Shown here piece by piece: positions 1 through 8,902 of a DNA stretch of 17,524 bases. A model generated the notes under the pieces. It saw only the letters and a list, made by a program, of their open reading frames with translations. It searched no databases and had not been told where the DNA came from. The DNA is taken from positions 78,520 to 96,043 of the forward strand of contig JAMYWO010000023.1 of NCBI GenBank assembly GCA_024220525.1, read 5' to 3'. The stretch comes from Cochliopodium minus (Eukaryota > Discosea > Himatismenida > Cochliopodiidae). A program made the position numbers and the translations under genes. Numbering within the stretch: the stretch's first letter is position 1; every line of letters starts with the position of its first letter.

Positions 1-75
1 TTATTTATTTTATTTATTTTATTTATTTTATTTATTTTATTTATTTTATTTATTTTATTTATTTTATTTATTTTT
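1..75. repeat. AT nonanucleotide simple repeat, (TTTATTTTA)n
   Basis: About eight copies of a 9-bp unit, TTTATTTTA, open the window. They lie inside what must be the last intron of the dihydropyrimidinase gene, because a 3' splice site follows at 120–121. The reverse complement of the same unit forms the longest repeat in the aminopeptidase gene, near 3610–3772. The contig probably starts here because assembly stopped in the repeat. Confidence 0.9.
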
Positions 76-121
76 AAAATATAACTCCCTTTAAATTTGG
101 ATTATTTACTTTTGTTTTTAG

Positions 122-330
122 GAATCGCTCATGTCACTATTTCACGTGGAGTGGTTGTTTGGAAAGATAACAAACTTTATGTAAAAAAGGGAAGTGGGAA
201 ATTCATTCCAAGAAAATGTTTTGGTTCCATCTTTGAAGGAATCAAAGAAAAGGATGTTTCTCAAAATCCCTTGTTGAGAAAAGTTGAAAGAAAACCCTAC
301 TCTGGTCCCATTTTTCAACCAAAGCTTTAA
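122..330 (+). CDS. DPYS: Dihydropyrimidinase, C-terminal exon (5' partial)
   Basis: This is the last exon of a dihydropyrimidinase, the cytosolic zinc amidohydrolase that opens dihydrouracil and dihydrothymine rings in pyrimidine breakdown. The exon follows a TTTTTAG acceptor at 120–121, starts with two bases of a split codon, and ends at the TAA at 328–330. The 69-residue tail carries AHVTISRGVVVWKDN, then GSGKFIPRKCFG, then a VERKPYSGP-like block. These are the strand and tail signatures of the dihydropyrimidinase/CRMP family. The metal-binding and catalytic residues lie in exons left of the window. A related hydantoinase, or a CRMP-like protein without activity, cannot be excluded from the tail alone. 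The upstream codons in the same frame are repeat-derived and are intron. Confidence 0.87.
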
Positions 331-409
331 ATAATTAAATTTATTCGTTAATTTTCAAAATAAAAAAAATCGTTATTTTTAAAAATAAAATAAAAAAATT
401 GAAAGAAAA

Positions 410-1064
410 ATGAAAAGAAAGAATAATACAACCATTATTTACAAAGAAGATTTGGATAGAATCTATGAAATTTGCATTCAAAAAAAATATAATAATGTCA
501 AGAGACCTGTTAAAACAAGATTGGATTCAATCATAACTGGAATAAATGAAGAATTGGAATTAAGAAAGAAAAGGTAAAAATTATCAAACAATCTTCATAT
601 TTATCAAACAATATGGGAAATATGAAAAAATTTAAAACCATTAAAATTAAAGAAAAATTAAGGTTGTATTTGAGAATGTAGAAAATGAAGAAAATGAAGA
701 TAAAGATGATCTAGATACTCTTAAAGTTAGACTGAGTATTGCAAAAAAAAATTTGGAAAAACAAAAAAGAGAAAGCATAGCTTTAATTAAAAATACAATG
801 GAAAGAGAATTAAAGAATACACTCGAATTCACTCTACCCCCTGATACTAATGAAAAAACTAATGATTTTAATCAAAAACCACCCCAAATAGTTGAAGATA
901 AACAAAAAACAATTGAATCAATTCAAAAAAAACTGAAATTCATAAGCGAAAGTCTTCCCAAAACCAAACAATCTTTCCAATCTCTTTCTAACACTATCGA
1001 AAATTATGTTAAAGTTCCTCAAACAAACACTGAAAAAGTCATTAAAGAAACATTTCAAAATTAA
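410..1064 (+). CDS. Small coiled-coil protein, two exons, unknown function
   Basis: I join 410..573 and 654's exon from 653 to 1064 across a 79-bp intron (574..652, GTAAAA…AAAG). The split AG|A codon keeps frame and gives a 191-aa protein. The ATG at 410 is the first in frame and lies 79 bp after the dihydropyrimidinase stop. Residues 1–55 look helical and basic. An acidic stretch follows (VENEENEDKDD), then a heptad-rich helix with many Lys and Glu around residues 75–105. A Pro/Asn-rich linker leads to a second helix with a KKLKFISESLPKTKQSFQSL run. I do not recognise the family. The order of a basic helix, a proline break and a late helix containing SLP loosely recalls the kinetochore subunit Nsl1, but this is weak. 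There are no membrane segments. Confidence 0.7.
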
Positions 1065-1251
1065 TTTCTTACAAATTAAGAAAATTAATAAAATTAATAA
1101 AAAGAGAAATAATGAGTTAACAAATATATTTAAAGACCAACTCGATTATTTTGCTTCAAAGGAAGAGAGATATTTTTTAATTTGATTTGTTAAGAGTAAT
1201 TTTAAATAATTATTTATTAATCATCATCTCTCCTTCCAGCTTATTTTCTAA

Positions 1252-1401
1252 TTAATTTGTAAGTTCGATTTTGTGATTTATATTCAATATTTTACAACTT
1301 GAACTCTTTAAATGTTCAAAAACCAAGGGAGAGGTTTTATATTCAATTCCGTCAGCAAGAGAAGAATTTGTGAAATCTATTTCTTTAATAGAAGGGAAAT
1401 T
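1252..1401 (-). pseudogene. Orphan coding-like ORF, possible gene remnant
   Basis: The minus strand has a 49-codon open frame that ends at TAA 1252–1254 and is closed upstream by an in-frame TAA. It has no ATG. Its composition resembles coding exons here and is clearly less AT-rich than the flanking spacer. It reads as EIDFTNSSLADGIEYKTS followed by HLKSSSCKILNINHK. An AAAG acceptor lies just inside its 5' end. It sits about 130 bp downstream of the aminopeptidase stop on the same strand. It may be a last exon whose partners are lost, a decayed duplicate, or chance. The remaining bases between 1065 and 1531 are AT-rich spacer with no other signal. Confidence 0.3.
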
Positions 1402-1530
1402 TTATTCTCCTTTATCATTTTTTTGATAAACTGCCAAATTGTTCTTATATCAAAATTCTGATTTTTTTGAAAAAAAATATAAAAAAAATAATTCAAAATT
1501 TGAAATTTATTTAATTGGCTCAAGAAAGTT

Positions 1531-4509
1531 TTAGTTTTCCCAACTATTTAGCCATCTAAATATGACTTGGTTGTAAGATTTAAAAAACAGAATGTTTGAT
1601 TCAATGAGAGCATTGTTTTGGTTTAAAACATTAGAGATAGGCACTTGATATTTTCTAATCAAATCTTTCAACTTTGATTCTTGATCAGGAGATATAAAAT
1701 TTCTTGGATAATAAATTTCGTAAATAAAAAATCAAAAAAAAAAAGTTTTAAAATTTACCTTGTAAATAAAACAATGTATTCTTCGAGTCTTGAAGGAAAA
1801 TAAGACACAAAATAGTTCCAATTTGTTTGGAAAAACAAAAAGCTTTCGTTTACATGTTGTTGAGAAAGACTGTTCAAGAAAGAAGGTATGTGATGATTGC
1901 TTATCTCTGATGATAAAATGTAATTGTATGCCACCTTTAAAAGATCTTCGTCATTGGTATAAGAAAGTGCTAAATAAAAAGTAAATGTTAATTTTTTGTT
2001 AAAAAAAAAATTGTAAATAAATAATTATAAATTAATAAATAATTAATAAATAATTATAATTTAATAAATAATTATAATTAAAAATTGTAATTTATTAAAT
2101 AAATTTTCCAAACCTGTCAAAAGTCTTAGGGCTTCTGTGTTGGATGTGGTCAATTGGTATTGTTTGAAAATCCATGTGAAATCATCAGTAGTTCCATATC
2201 TAGCTCCTGCAATGTAAACAGCTAAAGAATAAAAAAATGAAAATAAAATAAAAATGTTTTTACAATATTTTTTAATATTTTTTAAATATTTTTACAATAT
2301 TAATATTTAAAATATTTAAAATATTTAAAAAAAGTTTAGAATATTTTCGTATTATGTTTTTAAAAAATATAAAAATACCTTGTCTAATATTTGGATCAAC
2401 AACAAATGAAGAATTGTTAACCAAACTTTGAAAAATGTTGTAAGCTTCTTCACTACATTCTTCTACATTGTATTTCACAGCAAAAGGTAGAATGACAGAT
2501 CTAAAATTAACAAAAATTTTTAAAACTAACAAACACATTAAAAAAAACAATAATATTAACTATATTATAATAATAATACAATAAAAATATTATAATAACT
2601 ATAGTACAATAATACAAAAATAACTATAATACAAAAATAATTATAGTACAAAATTATAATAATAACTATAGTACAAAAATATAATAAAAATGTAAAAAAT
2701 TAATGAAAAAAATTTAAAATATATTTTTTTTTTTACCTTAATATTTTCTTTTCTTCAGATTCATTACTCATAACCTCCCATCCTACATGGTTGTAAACAT
2801 TTTTGAAGACGTGTCTTATGAAATTAGAAAAGGGTTGGATTGATGGGAAATCCAAAAGTTTTTCTAGAGAAGAATAAATCTTTATGTTAGTTTATTTAGG
2901 AATAAAAAAAAAATTTCTTTTTGAAAATCTAATAAATTAAAAAAAAAAAACAAAAAAAAAATAAAACGTTTTATAACATTTATATTTTGTGAAAGATTAT
3001 ACTTTATAAATAAATTAAATAAATAAATCAATTTAACCAATCAAAAAAAAAGTAAAAAAAAAAATTCAAAGTTTTAAAACAATGAAAAAGAAGAATAAAT
3101 AAATAAATAAAAATCAAATAAAAAAAAGGGGGTTTTTTATAATATTTACAATTACAACGTTTTCCCACAAACTGTAATCAGTTGAATTTTGAACAAATAA
3201 AGATAATTCAAACAAGTTATTGATAGAAACAGTTGACTTTACTCCTTCAGATGAACGATGGATGTTCAACAAATCGTAAAAAATGGACAACACGTCTTTT
3301 GGGTAGAATTGGTTAATCCCCTTTGTTTTTATCATATCAACTATTTCATCTAACATTTTTTGTGTGTAACTAACACGGTAAAACCCTAAATAATCAAATT
3401 TAATAAACAAGACTAATAAAAAAATGAAAAAATTTAAAAAAATATAAAAATATGAAAGATTTAAAAATATTAATAAATAATAAAAAAATATATATGTGTA
3501 ACAAATCTATAAAATAATAACAAATAAAATTAATAACAAGAGAAATAAAAAGTTTAAAAAGAGAAATAAATTATAATCCAATAATAACAAGAGAAATAAA
3601 TAGTGTGACAAATAAATAAAATGAATAAAATAAATAAAATAAATTTGATAAATTTGATAAATAAAATAAATAAAATAAATAAAATAAATAAAATAAATAA
3701 AATAAATAAAATAAATAAAATAAATAAAATAAATTTGATAAATAAAATAAATAAAATAAAATAAAATAAAAAGAAAGATAAAATGAATAATAAATATAAA
3801 AAAAAATAAAAAAACCAGTTCTTCCAGGATTCACAACAAAATAATCATTCTCTTTCTTATCCACAAAAGAAGGGCTATTGACAGTACGATCAAACTTTAA
3901 TCTAAGAAGAGAAGAAAGTTTGGAGTTATATTGTAAAGTTAAAGGGATCCACCATAACTGTGAAACATTTGAAGATGAAAAAGTGTAAAAAGGAGTTTGT
4001 TTTGCTTGCATAGTTGTGTTTGTTATTTTTTGGAAGTTTATTATTGGATAATTTGGTTGGTAAGTCCAGTTGTTTAGAAAATCCTCCACTGGAAATTGCT
4101 TTTTTCAAAAAAAAAAAAAAAAAAGTGAAAAATTATTAAAAAAAGAACTAAAAAAAGAATCAAAAAAGAATTAAAAAGAATTAAAAAAGAATTAAAAAGA
4201 ATTTTAAAGAAAAAAAAAATTTATTAAAAATTTTTAATAAAAAAGAATGAACAAAATATTAAAATATTCACAATTTTAAATTTTAAGAAGGTCATTACGA
4301 AAATGTTTTGATCAAATAATATTTTTGAAAATTTATGGAAAATAAAATCTGATTATTAAAAAATCGGGGAAAAATAAAATTGAAATTTTCTTACAGATGC
4401 GGATTGAAATGAACTCCACAAATCTTCTGAGTTAACAGATTGATAAGAAAATGATTTCATAAAATGATTCATACAACCAGCAAAAGTTCCTACTTCAATA
4501 GATTCCAAT
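1531..4509 (-). CDS. M1-family zinc aminopeptidase, C-terminal half (5' missing)
   Basis: The exons, in gene order, are complement of 4395..4509, 3816..4098, 3156..3385, 2737..2879, 2379..2500, 2114..2221, 1759..1969 and 1531..1702. All seven junctions keep phase and the last exon ends in TAA. Together they encode about 460 residues. The order follows the M1 puromycin-sensitive/ERAP layout. The NSEDLWSSFQSAS helix is followed by VEDFLNNWTYQPNYPII, where family members have the MxTWTxQxGYP block. Next come QTPFYTF and LWWIPLTLQY, then GRTGFYRVSYT, which matches the conserved GFYRVxY strand. Helical repeats of the C-terminal domain follow and end in FRWLNSWEN. The catalytic half (GxMEN and HExxH motifs) should lie upstream but is absent. 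The scaffold instead enters a repeat and an N at 4658. Activity cannot be judged. Family confidence is high; exon edges are by eye. Confidence 0.9.
2560..2695. repeat. Degenerate intronic repeat around ACTATAGTACAA
   Basis: Within the 236-bp aminopeptidase intron 2501..2736, several imperfect copies of a unit like AATAACTATAGTACAA recur. Each is centred on the palindrome CTATAG or a variant such as TTATAG or CTATAA. This differs from the plain A/T repeats elsewhere in the window. No function is apparent. Confidence 0.6.
3609..3772. repeat. AT nonanucleotide simple repeat in an intron
   Basis: Many tandem AAATAAAAT units, broken by a few AAATTTGAT variants, fill most of the 430-bp aminopeptidase intron 3386..3815. 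The unit is the reverse complement of the repeat that opens the window. Read on the minus strand it gives a long false FYLFYL peptide. Confidence 0.9.
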
Positions 4510-4551
4510 CTGAAATAAAAAGATGAAATTAATAATAATGATGACACCAAA

Positions 4552-4657
4552 AATAATAATAAAATAAATAATAATAATAAAATAAATAAATAATAAATAA
4601 ATAATAAATAATAAATAATAAATAATAAATAATAAATAATAAATAATAAATAATAAA
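4552..4657. repeat. TAATAAA heptamer simple repeat next to the gap base
   Basis: A run of TAATAAA-type units starts in the sequence upstream of the last recoverable aminopeptidase exon and stops exactly at the ambiguous base at 4658. A repeat of this kind is a likely place for assembly collapse or a false join. Confidence 0.85.
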
Positions 4658-4658
4658 N
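4658..4658. other. Ambiguous base N, likely assembly junction
   Basis: This is the only non-ACGT base in the window. It abuts a simple repeat and lies between two oppositely oriented genes that both lack their 5' halves. It is best read as a merged gap or weak consensus, not as a simple polymorphism. Confidence 0.75.
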
Positions 4659-4762
4659 CTATCTCCCATATATCTTTTAGTTTCTTCTATGAGATTAAAA
4701 GACAAAGGCCAATCATTGAAACTAAGAATTATTTTCAATAAAATTTTTATAGAATTTTTCAT
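4659..4762 (-). CDS. Orphan exon-like ORF beside the gap, uncertain
   Basis: From an ATG at 4762 the minus strand is open for 34 codons plus two bases up to the N. The peptide contains LSFNDWPLSFNLIEETKRYM. If the N were G on this strand, a GT donor would follow AG. The exon would then join the aminopeptidase exon at 4509 in frame through a split AG|A codon. The peptide does not look like the expected M1 segment before that point, which usually has a YxKGAxVxRM-like block. The WPLSFNLIEET run weakly resembles the TFIIS N-terminal (LW) domain pattern PxTxxLLxxT. It could also be chance or part of a third, misplaced contig. Confidence 0.3.
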
Positions 4763-4861
4763 TTATTTATTGATTTTTTCATCTTCATTTTTTGATTTAA
4801 TTTTTTTTGATTTTTCTTCATTTTATTTTTTAGAATTATTTTAAACATTTATTCTTACTTT

Positions 4862-4930
4862 AAATTTTTTTTTTTTTTATTTTTTTATTTTTTTATTTTT
4901 TATTTTTTATTTTTTATTTTTTATTTTTTA
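4862..4930. repeat. ATTTTT simple repeat before the RING-gene exon
   Basis: A tandem ATTTTT/ATTTTTT run leads directly into the TTTTTACAG acceptor of the exon at 4934. It is part of the intron preceding that exon. It is a second plausible collapse point, because the upstream RING exons are not found between it and the N at 4658. Confidence 0.8.
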
Positions 4931-4933
4931 CAG

Positions 4934-5470
4934 TTTGTCCTTTTTGTTCTTCTGAGGGATATTCTGTTACCTTTCGTGGAGAACTTACTGAAACAGAAAT
5001 AGAGTCCAGAAAAGAAGAAGAAAGAAAGGTATTTTCTAATTTTTTATTATTTTTTAATTTTTTTTTTAATTTTTTGTTATTTTTTAAAATATTTTTTATT
5101 TAATTTTTTAATCATTTTTTAAAAGGTTAAAGAATTAGAAGAAAAAATGAGAATGGACGAAATAAAAAAAGATGAGGAAAGAAAAAAGAAAAGGGAGGAA
5201 GAAAAACAAAAAACTCTCCTCCCCGTTGAAAATGTAAATGTCAAATACAACGAATCCGAGCAAATCCACAAAGATTCCGTCAAGGACTCCTATCAACCTT
5301 CTGCCCCTTCTCTCCATGCCACCCCTACTAAGGATGATTCTGTTCTCAACAAGAATCTTCCTCCTGTTCATAATGTTAATGAGGAGGAGATGGATGAGGA
5401 GATGAGAATGGCTATTCAGTTGAGTCTTCAGGAAAACAAGAACCAGAACCAGTTTGAAGACTTTTATTGA
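4934..5470 (+). CDS. Sip5/DA2-like RING-type protein with C-terminal UIM (5' partial)
   Basis: The exons are 4934..5028 and 5126..5470, separated by a 97-bp GT–AG intron, with stop TGA at 5468–5470. The recovered part encodes about 145 residues. It starts in the second half of a RING finger, CPFCSSEGYSVTFRGE, followed by a long charged helix (TETEIESRKEEERK onward). This matches the CPFC…Y.V.Y.G block and E/K-rich helix of plant DA2/GW2 and yeast Sip5-type proteins. A Ser/Pro-rich linker follows. Near the C-terminus, EEEMDEEMRMAIQLSLQEN fits the ubiquitin-interacting motif (acidic patch, then AxxLS). The likely role is a ubiquitin ligase or adaptor. The first zinc-binding half, which should be in upstream exons, is absent from the window, apparently because of the break near 4658. 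Ligase activity is inferred only from the family. Confidence 0.8.
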
Positions 5471-5722
5471 ATTGAGAAACGGAAAAAAAAAATATTGTTA
5501 TTTTTATTTTTTTTTTGTGTTTTTTTTTTTTTTTTGTAAGATAAATTTTTTTGGAAAATAAAAATTAAAAAATATAAACTTTAAAATCTTTTTTATCGCC
5601 TCTTTTTTGTTCAATAATAATTTTGAAGGAGATATTTAATTTTTATTTTTGGTCATTTTTTTTTTTTTTAACTTATCCTCCCATATTTTTTGAAAAAGAT
5701 TCTTTTGGATTGAATTTAAAAA

Positions 5723-8125
5723 ATGAAAAGGGAAAGAGAAAGAGAAAGAGAAGAATTTAAAAAAGAAAAAAAAATATTTGAAAATTTTGTACAAGGAGAA
5801 GGATTAAGTGAAGATTCCAGATTTTATTGTGAGAGAAAAGAAAAAATTTTGGATCTGAAGCAAAAATTAGATTTAAAGAATATAATTTACATCAGATCAC
5901 CATCAGGAACAGGAAAATCTTCTCTCATTCATTTAATTAAAAAATCAGTTGAATATTCAGATAAATATGACATAATTTCTTTCAATAACATGAAATCCCC
6001 TAAAATATCTATGGATATATTCAAGGAAAAAACTGGATTCGATGATTTTGCAGATGCTTTAAAGAAATATAAAGGAGAAAAACATTTGCTTTACATAATT
6101 GATGATGCTCAAAATACTTTCACAGAAAAGAAGGAAGAAATTATAGAAGATTTTAAAGAGAAGAGTAAAGAAGTAAAAAGAGAAAGTATCTTGGATGGTC
6201 TCAAGCAATTGGAACTTGATCTTATTGAACTTCAAATAGAAAACAGAAAAATTCATGTATTGATCCTTGCAACACATGGAGAAAAAACTTTGGGGAAGAA
6301 AACTTCACAAATTAGATTTAAAGATCCAAATCAAATACTTGGCATTGATTATCTTTTATTTAGTAAAGATGAATATGAAACTGCAATGAAAAATCTCCAA
6401 AGAAATGGACCAGATCTGACTGACTTGCCAATATCTTTTTTTAAGTTCACAAATGGTACATTATTGTTTTTTTTTTCAGTTTATTCTTGATAAAATTTTG
6501 AAAAATTCTTTTTATTAGGACATCCTGGTCTGTTGGCTCAAACTGTTAGTCAAATAATGATTCATTTTGATGAAAAAAAAGTTAAATGGGATACCTTTGA
6601 TAAGAAGAAAATCACAGATTATGTATTGAGTAATGATTATTTCAATCGGATAACAGAATATAAAATCTTTAAAGATATAATGAATGATAATGATGATCCA
6701 GAATTCAATAAAAATCGAAAAAAGGCCATTGAAGTAATCAAACAATTAATAAACTCACCCACTCAAATCTTGGAAATTGATTCTTATTTTCCCCTCATTT
6801 CAATCAAAAAAGAGACAGCCAATTTTCTCACAAAAATTGGAGTGTGCAAAAATGTAGAAGATAAAGAGAAACAAATTACTTGGGCATTTAGAAATGTGAG
6901 GCTCTTTTATATGAGAATGATGGGTTCAAAAAATAGAACAACAAGAGAGCCATACAAGAACATAGATGAAATCACCATTGATTTTTTGAGATTGCTTCCC
7001 TATGATCGACTCCAAGAAAGATTGGATCCTAATTTGTATGGAGCAGAGAAAAAGGAAAAAAGACCAAAGGAGGTTTTCTACCAAAATCTCTTCTCTGAAA
7101 TTGGAATAAAGCTTCTTGGAAAGAGTGTTTTCCCTGAAATTGGAAAGCAAATGAAGAAATTTTATGAAACAAAAGAAATCAAGACTTGTGATCACAAAAA
7201 GAAGATAAATCTCGAACAAGGGGACAAGTTTTCTTTTTTGATTGATCAAAACATCGTTGCAAACAATACAAGTGTGGCAGTCAACAATAAAGATCTGATT
7301 AAATATGTAGAGAAAGGAAACACTCTGTTGATTGATAAACTCAAATTCTTTGTCACTTACGTTTCTGAATCCCAAGTAGATACAACCATCAAAAAGAAAG
7401 GAAGCTTTAAAGGGATCAAGAAAGTGATTTTAACAAAAAAAGCAGGATTCATTGATTTTTATGTCAACTCAATTTTTCAATATGGATTTGAGTTTCTTAT
7501 TGATGGGAAAGAGATGCATGAACATTACAACAGATTCTGTTTGAACGGAGATTATTCATTCTTGAAACTGAAAAATTTTCAATTGATAAACTTTACAACC
7601 CATTATCCTACACTAGAAACATTGGAGAAATATAAAGGAGTCACTTTCTTCTATTTCTGTCCTTCTTTTAAAAAAGCAACCATCATATATTTCAAAAGAA
7701 AAGAGGTCGAAATGAATTATCTCAGCAATGATAATATTGTAGCATCCCCTAGAAAAAAAGCAACGGATCCTACTGACAATATTACCTATTTTAATTTGAG
7801 AAATGGAGAGTATGATAAAGAACCAATTACTTTTGATTTACAGGAGAATCAGTCCATAATCAAATCCCTTTCTTTGCATTTGAAAATATTTATTGATTTC
7901 AACGGAGAACAATTGGAAGTTACAAAAGGAAAAGAAGATATCAATGAAGTCCCTATTCTTTTTGTAACTTTCAGAAGAAGTGTAAAAGAGATATTCAAGT
8001 TGGATGATAATACAGAATTCATTATTAAGTGCAAGAATGTTGAAATTGAAAATGATGATGCTCTTTTTAAAGTTCCTCAAAACTCCACAATTGATATTTT
8101 CTTTTCAAATGATAAAACGAAATAA
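5723..8125 (+). CDS. Crinkler-like protein: P-loop NTPase plus REase-type nuclease domain
   Basis: The gene joins 5723..6455 and 6519..8125 across a 63-bp intron whose split G|GA codon restores NGHPGLLAQ, for 779 aa. The ATG at 5723 opens a charged RE-repeat tail. Walker A is RSPSGTGKSS (about 58–67) and Walker B is LLYIIDDAQ (about 122–130). NGHPGLL (about 244–250) follows and is typical of Crinkler (CRN) ATPase modules. RPKEVFYQNLF fits the CRN linker block. Near 553–590, AGFIDFYV, then GFEFLIDGKEMHEH, then NRFCLNGDY match the PD-(D/E)xK nuclease core of Crinkler-RHS-type proteins. Asp557, Glu569 and Lys575 are candidate active-site residues. Family members include secreted effectors of oomycetes and chytrids and proteins of free-living eukaryotes. 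Many act in nuclei on DNA. No signal peptide or LxLFLAK header is visible here. Codon use matches the neighbours. The stop lies 49 bp from the stop of the convergent membrane-protein gene. Confidence 0.85.
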
Positions 8126-8174
8126 ATTTCAAACATAATATAAAATTTGTTTATTTGATCAAAAAGGAAGAATT

Positions 8175-8741
8175 TTATTTCAAAATAAATTTATGTTTTT
8201 TGAGCTCTTCTAAATCAAAGTTTTCTTCTAATATCACTCTTTTCTGATAGGTTATATTATTGGGTTGAAAATTGTTGGTTTGTTTATTTTTTTTGAGCTC
8301 TTGTTGTTCGTGTTCGTAAGTATGCCACCAATAATCAACCATTTGTTGGACTGGTTGTTCCAATTTTTGAGCTGCAAAAATAAGAGCCAATGTTCTCAAT
8401 TTCTTTGATTTCTCTTTAAATTTTTGCAAGATTTCACTCACAAGTTTCTGCTCTTCTATCTTGTGTTGTGCCAGTTTTAGAAATAATTCTGCCAGATCAT
8501 CAAAGTTTATATCTTCTTCATTTTCGGGTGTAAAAAATTCTGTCAAAATTTTTTTGATTTCTTCTTTTGCTTTTTTATCATTTGGATCTAATTGAATTAT
8601 GTCTTCTTCATTTTTATTAACAATTGTGTCTTCAACTTTTGGAGAAATTTTTTTTTTTACAAGGTAAATTATTCCACTAATCAAGCTTACTCCACCAACT
8701 ACTACACCCCCAACAATGATTGGAATTAGGGGTATGGGCAT
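8175..8741 (-). CDS. Single-pass membrane protein with coiled coil, unknown
   Basis: A single exon encodes 188 aa. I take the ATG at 8741 as start, since the frame continues two codons upstream only from a TTG. Residues 5–28 form a Gly/Val/Ile-rich hydrophobic helix (PIIVGGVVVGGVSLISGIIY) followed by KKK, so the chain is probably anchored N-terminally with the rest in the cytosol. The remainder is acidic and helical, with EEDIIQLDPNDKKAKEEI and a Leu/Lys-rich segment likely to form a coiled coil. A late WWHTYEHEQQELKKNKQ stretch follows. No known family is recognised. It converges on the Crinkler-like gene and diverges from the F-box gene, from which only 161 bp separate the starts (8742–8902). 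Confidence 0.75.
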   Translation of the reverse strand: MPIPLIPIIVGGVVVGGVSLISGIIYLVKKKISPKVEDTIVNKNEEDIIQLDPNDKKAKEEIKKILTEFFTPENEEDINFDDLAELFLKLAQHKIEEQKLVSEILQKFKEKSKKLRTLALIFAAQKLEQPVQQMVDYWWHTYEHEQQELKKNKQTNNFQPNNITYQKRVILEENFDLEELKKHKFILK

Positions 8742-8902
8742 GTTCAAAGTATTAGTTTTTTTTTTAGTTTTTTAAAATTATTATAAATTTTTTTATTAAA
8801 TATTTATATTTCATGAATCTTAAAAATGATAATACCATATGCACAATCATAAACATTTGAAAATAGCGAATTTTGGGGATTTTAAACAAAAAAATAAAAA
8901 AA
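8742..8902. promoter_or_regulatory. Short divergent intergenic region (presumed shared promoter)
   Basis: These 161 bp separate the start codons of two divergent genes, the membrane protein (−) and the F-box–GTPase (+). They must hold both upstream regions unless transcripts start elsewhere. The sequence is A/T runs with no motif I can name. The call rests on gene orientation only. Confidence 0.4.

Noticed and set aside
1790-1984. Plus-strand ORF with several cysteines (KKVCDDCLSLMIKCNC) that looks like a small zinc protein
   Set aside because: It is antisense to aminopeptidase exon 1759..1969, whose splice sites, phase and family match are clear. The plus frame has no proper neighbours.
3571-4089. 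Long minus ORF with an FYLFYL hydrophobic repeat, resembling a membrane protein
   Set aside because: Only its first part is aminopeptidase exon 3816..4098. The FYL run is readthrough of a 9-bp intronic repeat past a donor at 3815.
6926-7375. 149-codon minus-strand ORF inside the Crinkler-like gene
   Set aside because: It is antisense to the exon that holds the conserved CRN linker region, and its Phe/Leu/Ile-rich content is what an AT-rich Lys/Glu/Asn-coding strand gives in reverse.
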